Translations under genes and position numbers: made by a program | Assembly (NCBI RefSeq): GCF_019175385.1 | Contig: NC_083340.1 | Coordinates: forward strand, 23,510,336-23,574,335 | From: Lycium barbarum | Taxonomy: Eukaryota; Streptophyta; Magnoliopsida; Solanales; Solanaceae | Direction: 5' to 3' | DNA: 64,000 nucleotides | The notes under the pieces: model-generated | The model's database searches: none | Seen by the model: the letters and a program-made list of their open reading frames with translations, nothing else | Told to the model about the DNA's origin: nothing | In this document: piece after piece, positions 1 to 10,601 of the stretch | Layout: each line of letters opens with the position of its first letter | How positions within the stretch are numbered: position 1 is the stretch's first letter

Positions 1-350
1 AAATTTTTTAATTATGAACACATAACTTAAACAAGGTGGTGGGTTCAGTTACTGGAATCCAAGTCACGAACCCATAGAATTAAAATTATGGCTCTGCCTC
101 TGTTCAAATAACCAAATATTGTTTGTAAAAACTACAACCAAACACAACTCCATTTTCAACTCCAAAAAAGTCAAATGTCAATAGAAACTTTTCTCAATTA
201 GTTAATTTTCAATATCTTTTTCGAAATCAGCATCGATAGCAAATACACCATAGTGAAGAGAGAATGAAAAAAAAAAAGTTATTTGTCGGAAAATAATCAA
301 ATGTCAATAGAAACTTTTCTACCCATGAACTTGCATTAGCATCTTAATCA
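1..350. other. left flank without a gene
   Basis: AT-rich DNA with no convincing coding frame. It holds an exact 24-bp direct repeat (171-194 and 297-320, starting TCAAATGTCAATAG) whose copies are 126 bp apart. The last nine bases (342-350, TCTTAATCA) are the left target-site duplication of the neighbouring Mutator-like element. Confidence 0.7.
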
Positions 351-969
351 GAGTCCGGAACCATAATACCCCTAGAAAAAATATTTTGAACCAAAATACC
401 CTAACAAAAAAAAAAGTTACAAAACTACCTATAGCGCAGTATTTTATTGCGCTATAGCAGTAACGGAGACGGAGCCGTTAACTGCTATAGCGCAGTAAAT
501 TACTGCGCTATAGTGTCTAAATGGAGATGCTATAGCGCAGTAATTTACTGCGCTATAGTGCCTTTGTTTTTTTTTTCCAGCCCTTTTAGTTAGCCCTTCT
601 TCCATTACACTTTTTAACGTATTTTGACCATAGATTAATCATGCTTCGCGACCCCGAAACATCAATATTTTATATAGAACCCTACTTATTTTTGTGCGAT
701 TAATAAGGTACGATCAATACATCAAGGATACGAAAAAGTTCGGATAGCCGTTTTAGTGGCTGAAAAGTGCTCGAACGCCATTTTCGTTTGAAGGTTCGGC
801 GACATTATCTTGAAGTTCTTTGCGAATACTTAAACTTGTTCATCAATAATTAATCAAAAGTTTCTCAAAATGACAGCATTCATACAAAAAAAAATAAACT
901 TAATTAAATTGCACCATTCATTCATAACCTTGAGTAGATGAAAATACTTAACATACTAATACCCTTCAA
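351..969 (+). repeat. left terminal inverted repeat of the MULE
   Basis: Matches the reverse complement of 5757-6375 nearly throughout. It contains three copies of a 25-bp palindrome at 431-455, 487-511 and 532-556. Homology fades near AACATACTAATACCCTTCAA around 969. Confidence 0.9.
431..556. repeat. three 25-bp palindromes in the left TIR
   Basis: Each copy has half-sites ATAGCGCAGTAA and TTACTGCGCTAT, one centred base apart. They lie at 431-455 (one mismatched position), 487-511 and 532-556. An imperfect inverted TAACGG...CCGTTA (461-480) lies between the first two. These could form hairpins or bind a dimeric protein, such as the transposase. Confidence 0.85.
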
Positions 970-1077
970 AATAACAACATAATCATAAATTAAACTTAAA
1001 ACTAAAATCACAACATTCTTAATCATCATCAGAGTACAAGTCCTCAATATCATCCTCAGAAAAATATTGGCGGTTTC

Positions 1078-1547
1078 TTAAGACACATCTTTTTCAGTAG
1101 CAGTTAGTTCTCTACCAGTTGATGATGCTTGTTCTTCGGCCAACTTTAGCATGTAAAATCTACAACGTCTTGCCAGCATTCTGTTGTTTTCCTTTCTAAT
1201 CCTTTGCACGGCAAGCTCGCAACTTTCTGGACCTACTTGAGGCATGGTTAAGGAGTACCTTGTTGGGATTGGAGCGTTGAGAATTTCCAAGTCACGAACA
1301 AGACGTTCTGATTCGGCAAGCCGATGTGACCATTCTCGACGTAAACCGTAATAATATTCCCGCGGATCTGAATATTTCACATGCAGAAATCATCATTACG
1401 CTCTATAAGAAGGTGGGAATTTAGCTCATCTAGTTTGAAATCACTGGTATCGCTCGAAAAACTGCTATGATTTGAACTTTCATCATCACTACTATTTGGT
1501 TCTTTTGGAAGGAGTAAAGACCAAGGTGAGTTTCTACTGCTTGACAT
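1078..1547 (-). pseudogene. MULE accessory gene copy A, frameshifted
   Basis: The minus-strand frame starts at an ATG at 1547 (MSSSRNSPWS) and stops after 56 codons at TGA 1377-1379. The neighbouring frame then continues to 1078 with YSDPREYYYG, so a one-base indel near 1380 separates the halves. The second half aligns with accessory gene B (1675-2097). Shared features include REY-x6-REW versus REY-x6-EEW, then an alternating charged helix, and ENNRM near the end (RKENNRM here, REENNRM in B). A minus-strand TATA-like TATATAAG lies near 1589-1595, about 45 bp before the ATG. I do not recognise the family; the charged heptad-like stretch suggests a coiled coil. Confidence 0.6.
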
Positions 1548-1674
1548 TGAATAATATGGTGTAGTCTATTAACAAAAGAAAGGGCTACTTATATAGTTGC
1601 AAACCCCCAAGAACCCTCCCGGGGGGGGGGGGGTCTTAATGACCCTACCTACTTACCTTGTTGTAAGAAAAATA

Positions 1675-2097
1675 TTAATCTTCATCGGACATTTCACAGT
1701 CCGAATCCCACTTGAATCTAAATCTTGTGCTATTATGTATACCATATTCTACGCTATGGTAACGTATTTGCATCCGATTGTTCTCTTCGCGAAAACGATT
1801 AAGAGCCAAATTAAACTGTTTTGGAGTTTCGCGAGGCATTGACATAACACGTTTTTTTGGGCGTTTAAGCCCTACTGACGCTAACTTGTGCTCCAGTGCT
1901 TCAGCTTCCCTAACACGCCAATCCCACTCCTCTCTCATTTTATTATTGTATTCTCGATTGAATCTGTCGTTAGGGTTATTTGAGTAATGAAAATCATCAT
2001 CACCTAGTTCCCAGGTCCTACCCATTGCTTCAAAGATGTTTGCTGGAGTGAACGATATAACACGATTAATAGCTCTAAATTGGTCAAAAAATGACAT
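1675..2097 (-). CDS. MULE accessory gene copy B, uncharacterised 140-aa protein
   Basis: An intact minus-strand frame from ATG 2097 to 1675. The protein is hydrophilic. It has an N-terminal segment (MSFFDQFRAINRV), an acidic GDDDF patch near residue 33, a long charged helix (about residues 49-75) and a conserved REENNRM motif near residue 107, ending in an acidic tail. It is related to the broken copy just downstream (1078-1547), so the pair arose by tandem duplication. A TATA-like TTTATATAA at about 2153-2163 lies at a sensible distance upstream, and the transposase region diverges from the same central interval. By position it is an analogue of mudrB, the second gene of maize MuDR, but I see no sequence resemblance and assign no function. 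Confidence 0.6.
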   Translation of the reverse strand: MSFFDQFRAINRVISFTPANIFEAMGRTWELGDDDFHYSNNPNDRFNREYNNKMREEWDWRVREAEALEHKLASVGLKRPKKRVMSMPRETPKQFNLALNRFREENNRMQIRYHSVEYGIHNSTRFRFKWDSDCEMSDED

Positions 2098-2152
2098 CTT
2101 AACTCAATTTTGTGTGGAATGTTGTGTTTGTAACAGTTATTCGTCAAATTAC

Positions 2153-2163
2153 GTTATATAAAG
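2153..2163 (-). promoter_or_regulatory. TATA-like box for the accessory gene
   Basis: The minus strand reads ACTTTATATAACG about 60 bp before the ATG at 2097. It sits at the left side of the 400-bp divergent interval between the accessory genes and the transposase. Confidence 0.45.
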
Positions 2164-2210
2164 TTTGATTCGAATTATTTTGGCAGGTGAGGTGATGTTG
2201 GTTTAGCCGC

Positions 2211-2338
2211 ATAGCGCAGTAAAATCATGTGTTATATAGTATAACGCATGATTTTACTACGTTATTCTGACTCAATGCTTCAATAACGCATTAATTTATT
2301 GCGTTATATTGGTATAACGCAGTAAACTAATGCGTTAT
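2211..2338. repeat. four diverged palindromes in the central divergent promoter region
   Basis: 25-bp units at 2211-2235, 2241-2265, 2283-2307 and 2314-2338. They match the TIR palindromes, but most half-sites read ATAACGCA and TGCGTTAT instead of ATAGCGCA and TGCGCTAT. The first two units also pair with each other across a 5-bp loop. They lie exactly between the two divergent transcription units. Confidence 0.75.
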
Positions 2339-2504
2339 GCAGTACTTCATCCATAATTTGATTTGACGTAACACTGCAAAACACTGTAATTGCATCCATG
2401 CGTTAGTCTTATTAATACCGAGTTCGTATAAGGCCAAAAAAAGCATAAAAATCTAAGTTTCAACTAGTTTTATCATTCTGTATTCCTCCTCAGATATTCA
2501 AAAT

Positions 2505-5500
2505 ATGAAAGATGTTCCAAGAATTAAAGTTTCTTTATTCTGGGACGGACAAATTATATTCGAGGAAAATAATTTGCGCTACGATTCTCCCTCAAAATAC
2601 CATGTTAAGTTTCCACTTGACTTAAAATTCTCGAAACTACTCCAAGCCTTGTATAATAGACTATAAGTTAGTAGAAGTGATTTTGATCTAAGTATAATTG
2701 GAAGATATCCAGTGTCATTTACACCGCAAGGTGTAACTAGTTATGGACAATGGTACATTCAAGACGATGATTCTTTGACTGATTATTTCAAGGCGTCGTA
2801 TGATTATAGGCGATGCATAACTTTAAACGTCCTTGAAATGTATATAGAAAAGGTGCCCATTAATCGACTTGAATTCATGGCTAGGAATCCTCAGGAAGCC
2901 CGAAATAGACCTCGTCGGAAAGCCCCATCTATAATTCAGGCCGAAGTTACTCAAGCGGAACCTACTTATCAACACAATTACCCTGAAATGAGTACCTATG
3001 AAAGCATCTTGACTAGCCAAATGCCTCTGGATAGATTAAGTCAGCAATTTGACGGGCAGTGGTAAATATTCATTATTAGCAGCACTTGAATGCTGCTAAT
3101 GATGTCGATTATATTATTTAGGGGTTATACACCTGATATGGATCATATCGGACGGTCTCCTCAATCGGGATGGAGGAATCAGGTTGGAACATCCTCAGCC
3201 TATCCAACAACTCAAAGCGATGGACCTTCTTCCTCAAGTTTCGGTGCAGTTGATTACTATCGATACGTCTATTTTTTTAACATCAATAGTGTTATTTGAT
3301 GTGTAGTAGTTAAAACATCCTAATTTCTAATGTAGGGATAATGTGGTGGTTGTACCAAATTATAGGCAAATGACTGCTATGGATGGTCCGGATTATCCGA
3401 ATTATATAGTGACATCACCCAACGATAGTGAGGAAATACCTAATGCGGAGGAAAGTGACGATGAGCAAAGTGACGATGAGATTGAGGTTGGAATTAATCC
3501 TCAACATCAAGTAGAACTGTTGCAAGACATAATGGACAGTCCGGCACACAAGGAGGAACTGAATTCACAACAACCATTTGAACAGCAAGAGTCGACTCCG
3601 GTTTAGCCGCAAAGCCAATTTCAACAGCAAGAGTCGACGCCGATTCAGTGACATTCCGATGAGATCCCCTATCTTGATCATCTTCAAGATCACCCAGATG
3701 CCTTTGTCTTTACTAGGGATGATGATCATATTCGGCGAAGTTTGTGAAAAGAGCCAGTGGATCTTTTAAAACATAAGGCTCATATTGAAAAAGGGATGAT
3801 TTTCAGCTCAAAAAAATATTGCAAAGGGCTGTTAAGATTTATTGCATCCAGGGGATGAGAGAGTTTAAAGTTAACGATTCCACACGAAAAGTTTGGCGAC
3901 TGGTCTGTAAGTGAAAATATCAAGGCTGCGAATGGATGCTTCGTGGTAAGGAAACTGCTGAAAAAATGTGGACTATTTCAAAGTTCTACACAAAGCACAC
4001 TTGTGATATGGGTGACCTCCCAGATGATCATTGCAATCTAGATACTAATTTGATTGCGCGTGTATTAGTTGCCGACATTGGAAAAAACCCAAGGTATCCC
4101 CTTCGCCTAAGTTTATTTTATTTTTGGTGTTAATGTAATGTTCGTCGTTGTTACATGCTGATATTTCAACTTTTTCAGGTACCCTATTAAAGATTGTATT
4201 ACAGCCGTCCTGAAAGTATATAGCAAAACTGTCTAGGAAGAAGGCGTATCTTGGGCGTAGGCGTGCACATGAGATAGTCTACGGCAATTGGGAGGGCTCT
4301 TTCAAGAAGTTGCCGAGATACATGGGCTCTACAACATTTCAATCATGGTACTGTTGTTGAATGGAAGCTCAAATCGAAACCTGGTGTGCCCGGTAATATT
4401 TTTGATTTTGTGTTTTGGGCATTCAAACCATGCATTGATGATTTTTCTCATTGTCGGCCTGTAATATCAATAGATGGAACACATGTGTATGGGAAGTATG
4501 ATATAAAGCTGCTAATAGCAGTTGGAATGGATGCAAATGGAGCTATATTCCCTCTAGCTTTTGCAATTGCAACTAATGAGAGCATTAGTACGTGGGGTAT
4601 GTTTTTGGACTACTCAAGGCAACACGTTATTAAGGATCGCATGGGAATTTGTGTGATATCAGACAGAAATGCTGGCATATTGCATAATATGTTCAATTTG
4701 CAGGGGTGGCAGCCACCCTTTGCCTACCATCGTTATTGTTTAAGGCATTTGAAGGCAAACTTCCAAAAGGCATATCGAATCCCAGCATTTTGCAATTGGA
4801 TGTGGGCGGCTGCAACAGAGCATCAAGAGAAGAACTTTAACCTGCAGATGGACATTATTAGGCGGGCGAATGAGGAAGCCTTCCACTGGTTGAATGCAAT
4901 TGATAAAGACAAATGGACATTACAGCAGGATGAAGGTAGGCGATGGGGTATGCTGACAACAACTAGCTCTGAGTCATTCAATGGTGAGAATGACATTTAA
5001 GCAGGTTGTGGAGCGGTTCGTCACTAGATCAAAAGAGGCCTAAGAATATGCAATAGAAGGTCTAAGACGGTTGCCAAAATCGTCAAAATTGTTCAAGCAC
5101 CACAAATATAAGGCTCAGAAACATGACCGGATGGAGTACAACCCTGCAGAGCGCATATTTGAACTCACAACAAGTGTACACCAAGGTAAAGGAGGTAACA
5201 TCCACACAATTTATGAGATTCCAAGAACATGCACATGCGGCAAGTGGCAATCATATCACATGCCATGTTCTCATGCCTTCAAGTGTTTCATCACAATGGG
5301 AAAGAACGCCTCCTCGTACATGACTGAGGAATATACAGTTGAAAATTATGCAAGAACGTATGCTGGAAGGTTCTACCCACTTGGCAATGACAGTTATTGG
5401 CCACCGGATCCATTTTCAATGGTTGCAAATAAAGCATTTATCCGTAAATTGAGAAAGAATGCATACTCGTGTATTCATAATGAAATGGATGTTCCACCGG

Positions 5501-5697
5501 GGAGATACACTCGAAAATTCTCATTTTGCAATTATGCTGGTCATGATCAGCGCAAGTGTCCCTTACGACATGGTGGTCAAACTACATCTCGCGGTGGAAG
5601 TACCTCTCGTGGTGGAGGAAACTTTCGTGGTGGAAGTACCTTTAGTGGTGATGACACGTCTAGCGGTGGTGGAGGAAGATCAACTCAAGGGCATTAA
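2505..5697 (+). pseudogene. MULE (MuDR-type) transposase, decayed
   Basis: The N-terminal domain begins at ATG 2505 (MKDVPRIKVSLFWDG). An in-frame TAA at 2664-2666 interrupts it, and the same frame continues to 3065. Later pieces show acidic linkers (3343-3606, stop at 3604), the KFYTKHTC zinc-binding region (near 3980) and an intron with GT-AG ends (4094-4178). The MULE catalytic core follows at 4386-5000: VISIDGTHVYGKY (first Asp), CVISDRNAGI (second Asp), HRYCLRHLKANF and a Glu near SESFN. Downstream are a SWIM zinc finger (CTCGKWQSYHMPCSHAFKC, near 5230) and a glycine-rich tail with a zinc knuckle (FCNYAGHDQRKC) that seems to lack its first cysteine. More stops and frameshifts lie near 4231, 4330, 4985 and 5041. 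The family catalyses cut-and-paste transposition; this copy cannot make a full protein. Confidence 0.9.
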
Positions 5698-5756
5698 TTG
5701 ATGAATGTTTTTAAAGATTTTTTCTTACTTTGATGATTGTATTTTAAAAAGTTTGG

Positions 5757-6375
5757 CTTGAAGAATATTAGTATGTTAAGTATTTTCATCTACTCAAGGT
5801 TATGAATGAATGATGCAATTTAATTAAGTTTATTTTTTTTGTATGAACGCTGTCATTTTGAGAAACTTTTGATTAATTATTGATGAACAAGTTTAAGTAT
5901 TCACAAAGAACTTCAAGATAATGTCGCCGAACCTTCAAACGAAAATGGCGTTCGAGCACTTTCAGCCACTAAAACGGCCATCCGAACTTTTCCGTATCCT
6001 TGATGTATTGATCCTACCTTATTAATCGCACAAAAATAAGTAGGGTTCTATATAAAATTTTGATGTCTCGGGGTCGCGAAGCATGATTAATCTATGGTCA
6101 AAATACGTTAAAAAGTGTAATGGAAGAAAGGTTAACTAAAAGGGCTGGGAAAAAAAAAACAAAGGCACTATAGCGCAGTAATTTACTGGGCTATAGCATC
6201 TTCGTCTAGGCACTATAGCGCAGTAATTTACTGCGCTATAGCAGTTAACGGCTCCGTCTCCGTTACTGCTATAGCGCAGTAAAATACTGCGCTATAGGTA
6301 GTTTTGTAACTTTTTTTTTTGTTGGGGTATTTTGGTTCAAAATGTTTTTTCTAGGGGTATTATGGTTCCGGACTC
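5757..6375 (-). repeat. right terminal inverted repeat of the MULE
   Basis: Reverse complement of 351-969. It carries the three palindromes at 6170-6194 (one mismatch at 6189), 6215-6239 and 6271-6295. Confidence 0.9.
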
Positions 6376-6409
6376 TCTTAATCATATCAATTTCTCTCTT
6401 TGTTTAATA

Positions 6410-6670
6410 CTCCCTCCGTTCAATTTTACTTGTCCATTTTGGACTTTTCACGTTGTTTAAGAAATAATAAATGGAGTACATAATTTACCAATGTATTCAT
6501 ATTAATTGATGCATATTTTTATTAGATTTGAAAAAATGATTTAAAGTGAGTAATTAATACTATCGGTAAAATAGGAAAAAATATTGTCTTATCTTGATAT
6601 GTGAAAAATGACAAGTAAAAATAAAAATCTATTTTAAAAATAGTAGACAAATAAAAATGAACGAAGGGAA
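6410..6670. mobile_element. Stowaway-type MITE
   Basis: Begins CTCCCTCCGTTC, the Stowaway terminal consensus, and ends with an imperfect inverted copy (GAACGAAGGGAA), next to a TA on each side. A 25-bp direct repeat (TATCAATTTCTCTCTTTG...) lies immediately outside both ends (6385-6409 and 6674-6698), which is far longer than the TA duplication of this family. Confidence 0.75.
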
Positions 6671-6849
6671 TAGTATCAATTTCTCTCTTTGTTTAATAGG
6701 ATTACTAAGACCTCGTAAAAATTCAGACAACTTTGGCCCGTGTGAACCAAGAAATTGCCGAACACAACTAAAATGCAACAAATTTAGAGCATTCTCCGTA
6801 ATATTAATGTACATAGAGCACAACCAAATAAACTAACAATTCAAGCTAA

Positions 6850-7182
6850 TAGCCTATTTGGCCAAATTTATTTTTTCTCAAAAGTGTTTTTTACTTCAAT
6901 AAGCACTTATTTTTAAAAAGTAAGGTATTTGGCCAAGCTTTTCGGAGAAAAAAGTGCTTCTAGAAAGTAGCCGACGCTGTTTTTAAGAAGCTAAAAAAAT
7001 AATTTTTGCCCAAAACCACTTTTTTGAAAAACACTTTTGAGACAAATATACTTAGAAGCATTTTCTAAAAGTTTGGTCAAACACAAACTGCTTTTCGCCA
7101 AAAGTATTTTTTTAAAAAGTACTTTTGAAAAAAAACATTTTTTAAAATAAGCTGATTTTAGAAGTTTAGCCCAACAGACTAT
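6850..7182. mobile_element. non-autonomous inverted-repeat element (TAGCCTATTTGGCCAA type)
   Basis: Starts TAGCCTATTTGGCCAAATTT and ends AAGTTTAGCCCAACAGACTA, an imperfect inverted pair. The interior is A/T-rich, with repeated AAAAGTGCTTTT-like blocks that can fold. A relative lies at 25490-25792 in the DUF1218 intron. Confidence 0.6.
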
Positions 7183-8430
7183 AAATGTGCTATGAGTACG
7201 AGGAGCATCTAGAATTAGTTTAGAATTGTGAGCAATTAATGTCTAAACAAGTTAGTGCTTACGTAGTTCAACTGTCCTAAGCTTTAAATTGTCACGCCAT
7301 TGGATCATAAGAAGAGCTCAATTCCGTAGATCAATTTCTTGAGTTGCCTATTTATGATTTATTTACCACAATTTGATTAGCTGATTTTGATAAAATATTC
7401 TTCCTTAGTTAGCTTTAATGAATTCAAATATCTAAATCTTGCACTTACAAGGCAATTTATTCCTATTTGAAAGAAGAAATCGGAATTACATCTGTTAATT
7501 GAACATAAAGCTGGAAAAATGAATTATAAATTTATGTATTCGTCCAATCCATCCATTTAAAAATAGATTGAATGATTGATTTATTTTAATCTAATTAAAT
7601 ATGAATTATATCCACATAATCTGCAAAAAATGTATAATTGAGGTATAATAACCCATCAAATCTCATTTGATTGAAACGTCCATTATCTCTAGTGTATCTT
7701 ACGTGTATCGTCCAATATAATGTGATATACTGGCCGATTCTTTGCGCTTGTGTATTATGATATGTGCTTTTCTAGTTTGAGGGCCATATATGTTGGGTTT
7801 CTTATATTGTAGGAAAATTAGCTTAAATAGCCCGCCGCCGAGAAAAATAACCAGCAGATATATGATATATGTATAACTAGTGTATAATGTATGTATATTG
7901 GCTAGTGGCTGTGAATATTTTTGACCGAGCAGCTAAATGTGTAACTTTATATGGCTGAGTGGTTGGAAATGCCACTGATTTTGAATATATTTAGAAAAAA
8001 GTCAAACAACAGAATCCTTGTTTGAGTGGTAATTAGATTATGAAATTTAAATATGAAAGTGATTGAAGCTTTTAGTTATTTTCATGGCCTTGGATCATCA
8101 TTACTGCCTGACTCTTATATAAAGAGGATTTAACAATATACTATAATTTTATTTTTATAATTTTAGTAATTGTTATCACTATACTTCAAATACATAATCA
8201 AGCAGCTACATTTTACCCGTCTGATCTTTTTTTTCATTTGCAGATATTTCTAATTCATCAAAATTTGACATGAGTCAATCTCCAGTTTTATGTGTGGTTA
8301 AATGCTTTATAATAAACTATAAGCAATCGTTTTTACTTTGTGAGATTTGTATGTAGGGGGCATCAAATAAGCGACTTGGACCTAAATATGGATAGATAAA
8401 AATGGGTTGAGTCAATAACTGGATGTATCA
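7183..8430. other. intergenic, no gene seen
   Basis: AT-rich DNA without a convincing frame. 7810-7990 contains GTATA-rich sequence common in Solanaceae short repeats, but no clear ends could be defined. Confidence 0.5.
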
Positions 8431-9184
8431 TTCGGGGTGGGCACAGTTTGGGCCAATCCGAAATCCAAACCAAAATCCTAACTTTTAAAATATTTGGTTT
8501 GGATATTTGGATTATGGATTGGACTTCGGATTTTATTTATAAAATTTATGAATTTCGGATTGGATATGGATTTAGTACTATGGATTTTTGGATATCCAAA
8601 AATCTGAAATTTTTATATCTTATATATAGCCCTACCTATATCATATGTGTCCAGAACTAATAAATCTAGTTTCTAACGGTCCAATAGATTAGTACCTAAG
8701 GCCCGACCCATTAAAATATTAAGTCTAATATACAATTATCTACTAAATCAAATATAATATAGGATTTTCTTACTTCTCAAGTCTCAAAAGTCTCACGTTA
8801 GTATCACCCACGGCAGAGTTCTTTGTTATTTTTCCAGATGACTACTTAAATTTTATTTTGTTCATTTCCACTTTTTTAGAATGCTTTTATTTGGTATGGA
8901 TTTACTATGTTGGACATGACTTGGATTTGCTAATCCTAATTTTAACTAGAAGGCTTTTATTACTGACCAATTAAGATTTAGATTTACCTCTGTCGAACTA
9001 ACACATGAATTTCGTTCCTAATAAGTTTGCCTTAAGTCTCAAGAGTCAAATTCGAAAATCCGAAATATCCGAACCGAATAATCTGATACCGAACTTAAAA
9101 TATCCAATCCAATCCGAACTTATTTGGATTGGATTTAACCGAAAATTTCATATTCAATCCGATGACCTGAACGCCCACCCCTAC
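8431..9184. repeat. short inverted-end element, GGGGTGGGC type
   Basis: The ends are GGGGTGGGCAC (8434) and ACGCCCACCCC (9171-9181). GTATCA flanks it on both sides (8425-8430 and 9185-9190). The interior is rich in TTGGATT/AATCCGAA blocks on opposite strands. There is no coding capacity. It resembles in style the element at 46416-47298. Confidence 0.6.
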
Positions 9185-9339
9185 GTATCACTAATGCATC
9201 CATAGTTATTTAAGTTGAAATGAGTCGGCTTGATGGGCTAAAAACAAGATCAAAATCCTACCCACCCAACTTTAACGGAGTACATAAAATCATTTTTTTG
9301 CACGGATTTCCCTTCAAAGGATTCGCTTAAAAAAGTGAC

Positions 9340-9440
9340 CGAATATATCCCGGGATTCTGGGTTCGAACCCCGATCAGTAAAAAAAAAACAAATCGCAAG
9401 GCAAGGCTTCGCGAAAAGTCTACCTTAAGGCAAAAGTTAA
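9340..9440 (+). repeat. short repeat with a tRNA-like B box
   Basis: Contains GGGTTCGAACCCC, a pol III B-box-like palindrome, then an A-run and a CTACCTTAAGGCA block. The same blocks recur in the foldback at 41385-41735, so this is probably a fragment of that family rather than a tRNA gene. Confidence 0.4.
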
Positions 9441-9449
9441 AAATTCTTT

Positions 9450-9994
9450 TGCAAGTTAAATTTTGGATCCAAAATGCTATGAAGGACAAAAATTGGACCA
9501 TTCAACATTGCTTCAGGGAAGGCAATCAAGTAGCAGAACATCTTGCCCATCTTAGCTTGAATTCAAACTCAAACAAGCTTTTCTTGCCGACAGATGCTAT
9601 TCCAAACCAGTTGAAGGGCCTCATGAATATGGATAAATGGAAAATCCCTAACTTTCGAGTTAGGAACAAAAAGAACCACGAAATCACCCATGCAGATATC
9701 ATCTAGCTATATCCTTTGGATGTTTTTGCCTTTATCTTAATTAAATTGTACAGACGGAGATCATCAATAGATTTTTGCCCTGATCTCTCTTGCAGCAATA
9801 TCATTAGAGCCAATCATACTAGGTTGGTCTTAAGCTGTAAAGAAGTGGGCATGCCCACTCTCTTCTATATTCTCGGAGAAGTTAGGCTTCACATCCCTCT
9901 CGCTCATGTATTTTGCTATGTTCTATTAATATACAAGGTAGGGTCAAGCCTAACCGCCCGCCATGAAGGTGGCTTTGAATTGAAAAAAAAATAA
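9450..9994 (+). mobile_element. 5'-truncated LINE (L1-like) 3' end
   Basis: The frame at 9470-9700 encodes NWTIQHCFREGNQVAEHLA, the C-terminal RNase H motif of plant L1-like LINEs. A stop and about 280 bp of 3' UTR follow, ending in an A-rich tail near 9990. Upstream reverse transcriptase sequence is missing, as expected for truncated reverse transcription. Confidence 0.7.
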
Positions 9995-10601
9995 ATACAT
10001 ACAATATACCCTTGTATGTCTCTGTATTTCATTGTATAACACTTATATTTCATGAGATACACCTGTATCATTGCTGGAAACCACCCCAACCACCACTAAT
10101 AATTACTCGTATGTCAACGTATGACACTTGTATTTTATGAGATACATATCAGAATGGTGGTGGAGTAAGTCAAATTTTACAGAATGCACTACCACCACCA
10201 CCACCACCCACCCCCACCCCCCAATCTCTCACTGCTCCGCATACAAATGGGAAAACCCCCAAAATTGATTCAATATAATTTTGATTAGTATTTCATCTGA
10301 AATTAAATTGTTGATTTTGTGGTGATAATGTTTGCTGGGAACAGTTGAAGAGGGAGGAACCGAAGTGTGATTATGTGAAATTGAGATAATCTTGGAAGAG
10401 GTTAGGCTGAATTTACGTATATTGCTATAAAACTCAAACTATTGTTATATTGTGTAATTATTTTAAACTACCACTATAAAAAGTAATTAGAGGGACTGAG
10501 TTAGCTAAGCCATGTATTTTCCCATATAAAAAGATAGACCAGTTACAATCTTTTTTCAGGTACATGGCCGATTGAAATTCTTTTTAAAAAGCCATCCTAT
10601 G
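9995..10601. other. intergenic with short simple repeats
   Basis: Contains GTAT-rich sequence and a (CCA)n run with C-rich continuation at 10190-10222. No gene seen. Confidence 0.5.

Larger units (their letters stand above)
351..6375 (+). mobile_element. complete Mutator-like element (MULE) with long terminal inverted repeats
   Basis: A 6025-bp element starts GAGTCCGGAACCATAATACC and ends with the reverse complement. It is flanked by a perfect 9-bp target duplication TCTTAATCA (342-350 and 6376-6384), the size expected for Mutator transposition. The terminal inverted repeats are about 619 bp each and differ at only a few positions by eye. Inside, a transposase region runs rightward from 2505, and two small related genes run leftward from 2097. 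The transposase carries several stops and frameshifts, so the copy is not autonomous now. The intact duplication and near-identical ends argue for fairly recent insertion, or for mobilisation in trans. Confidence 0.93.
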
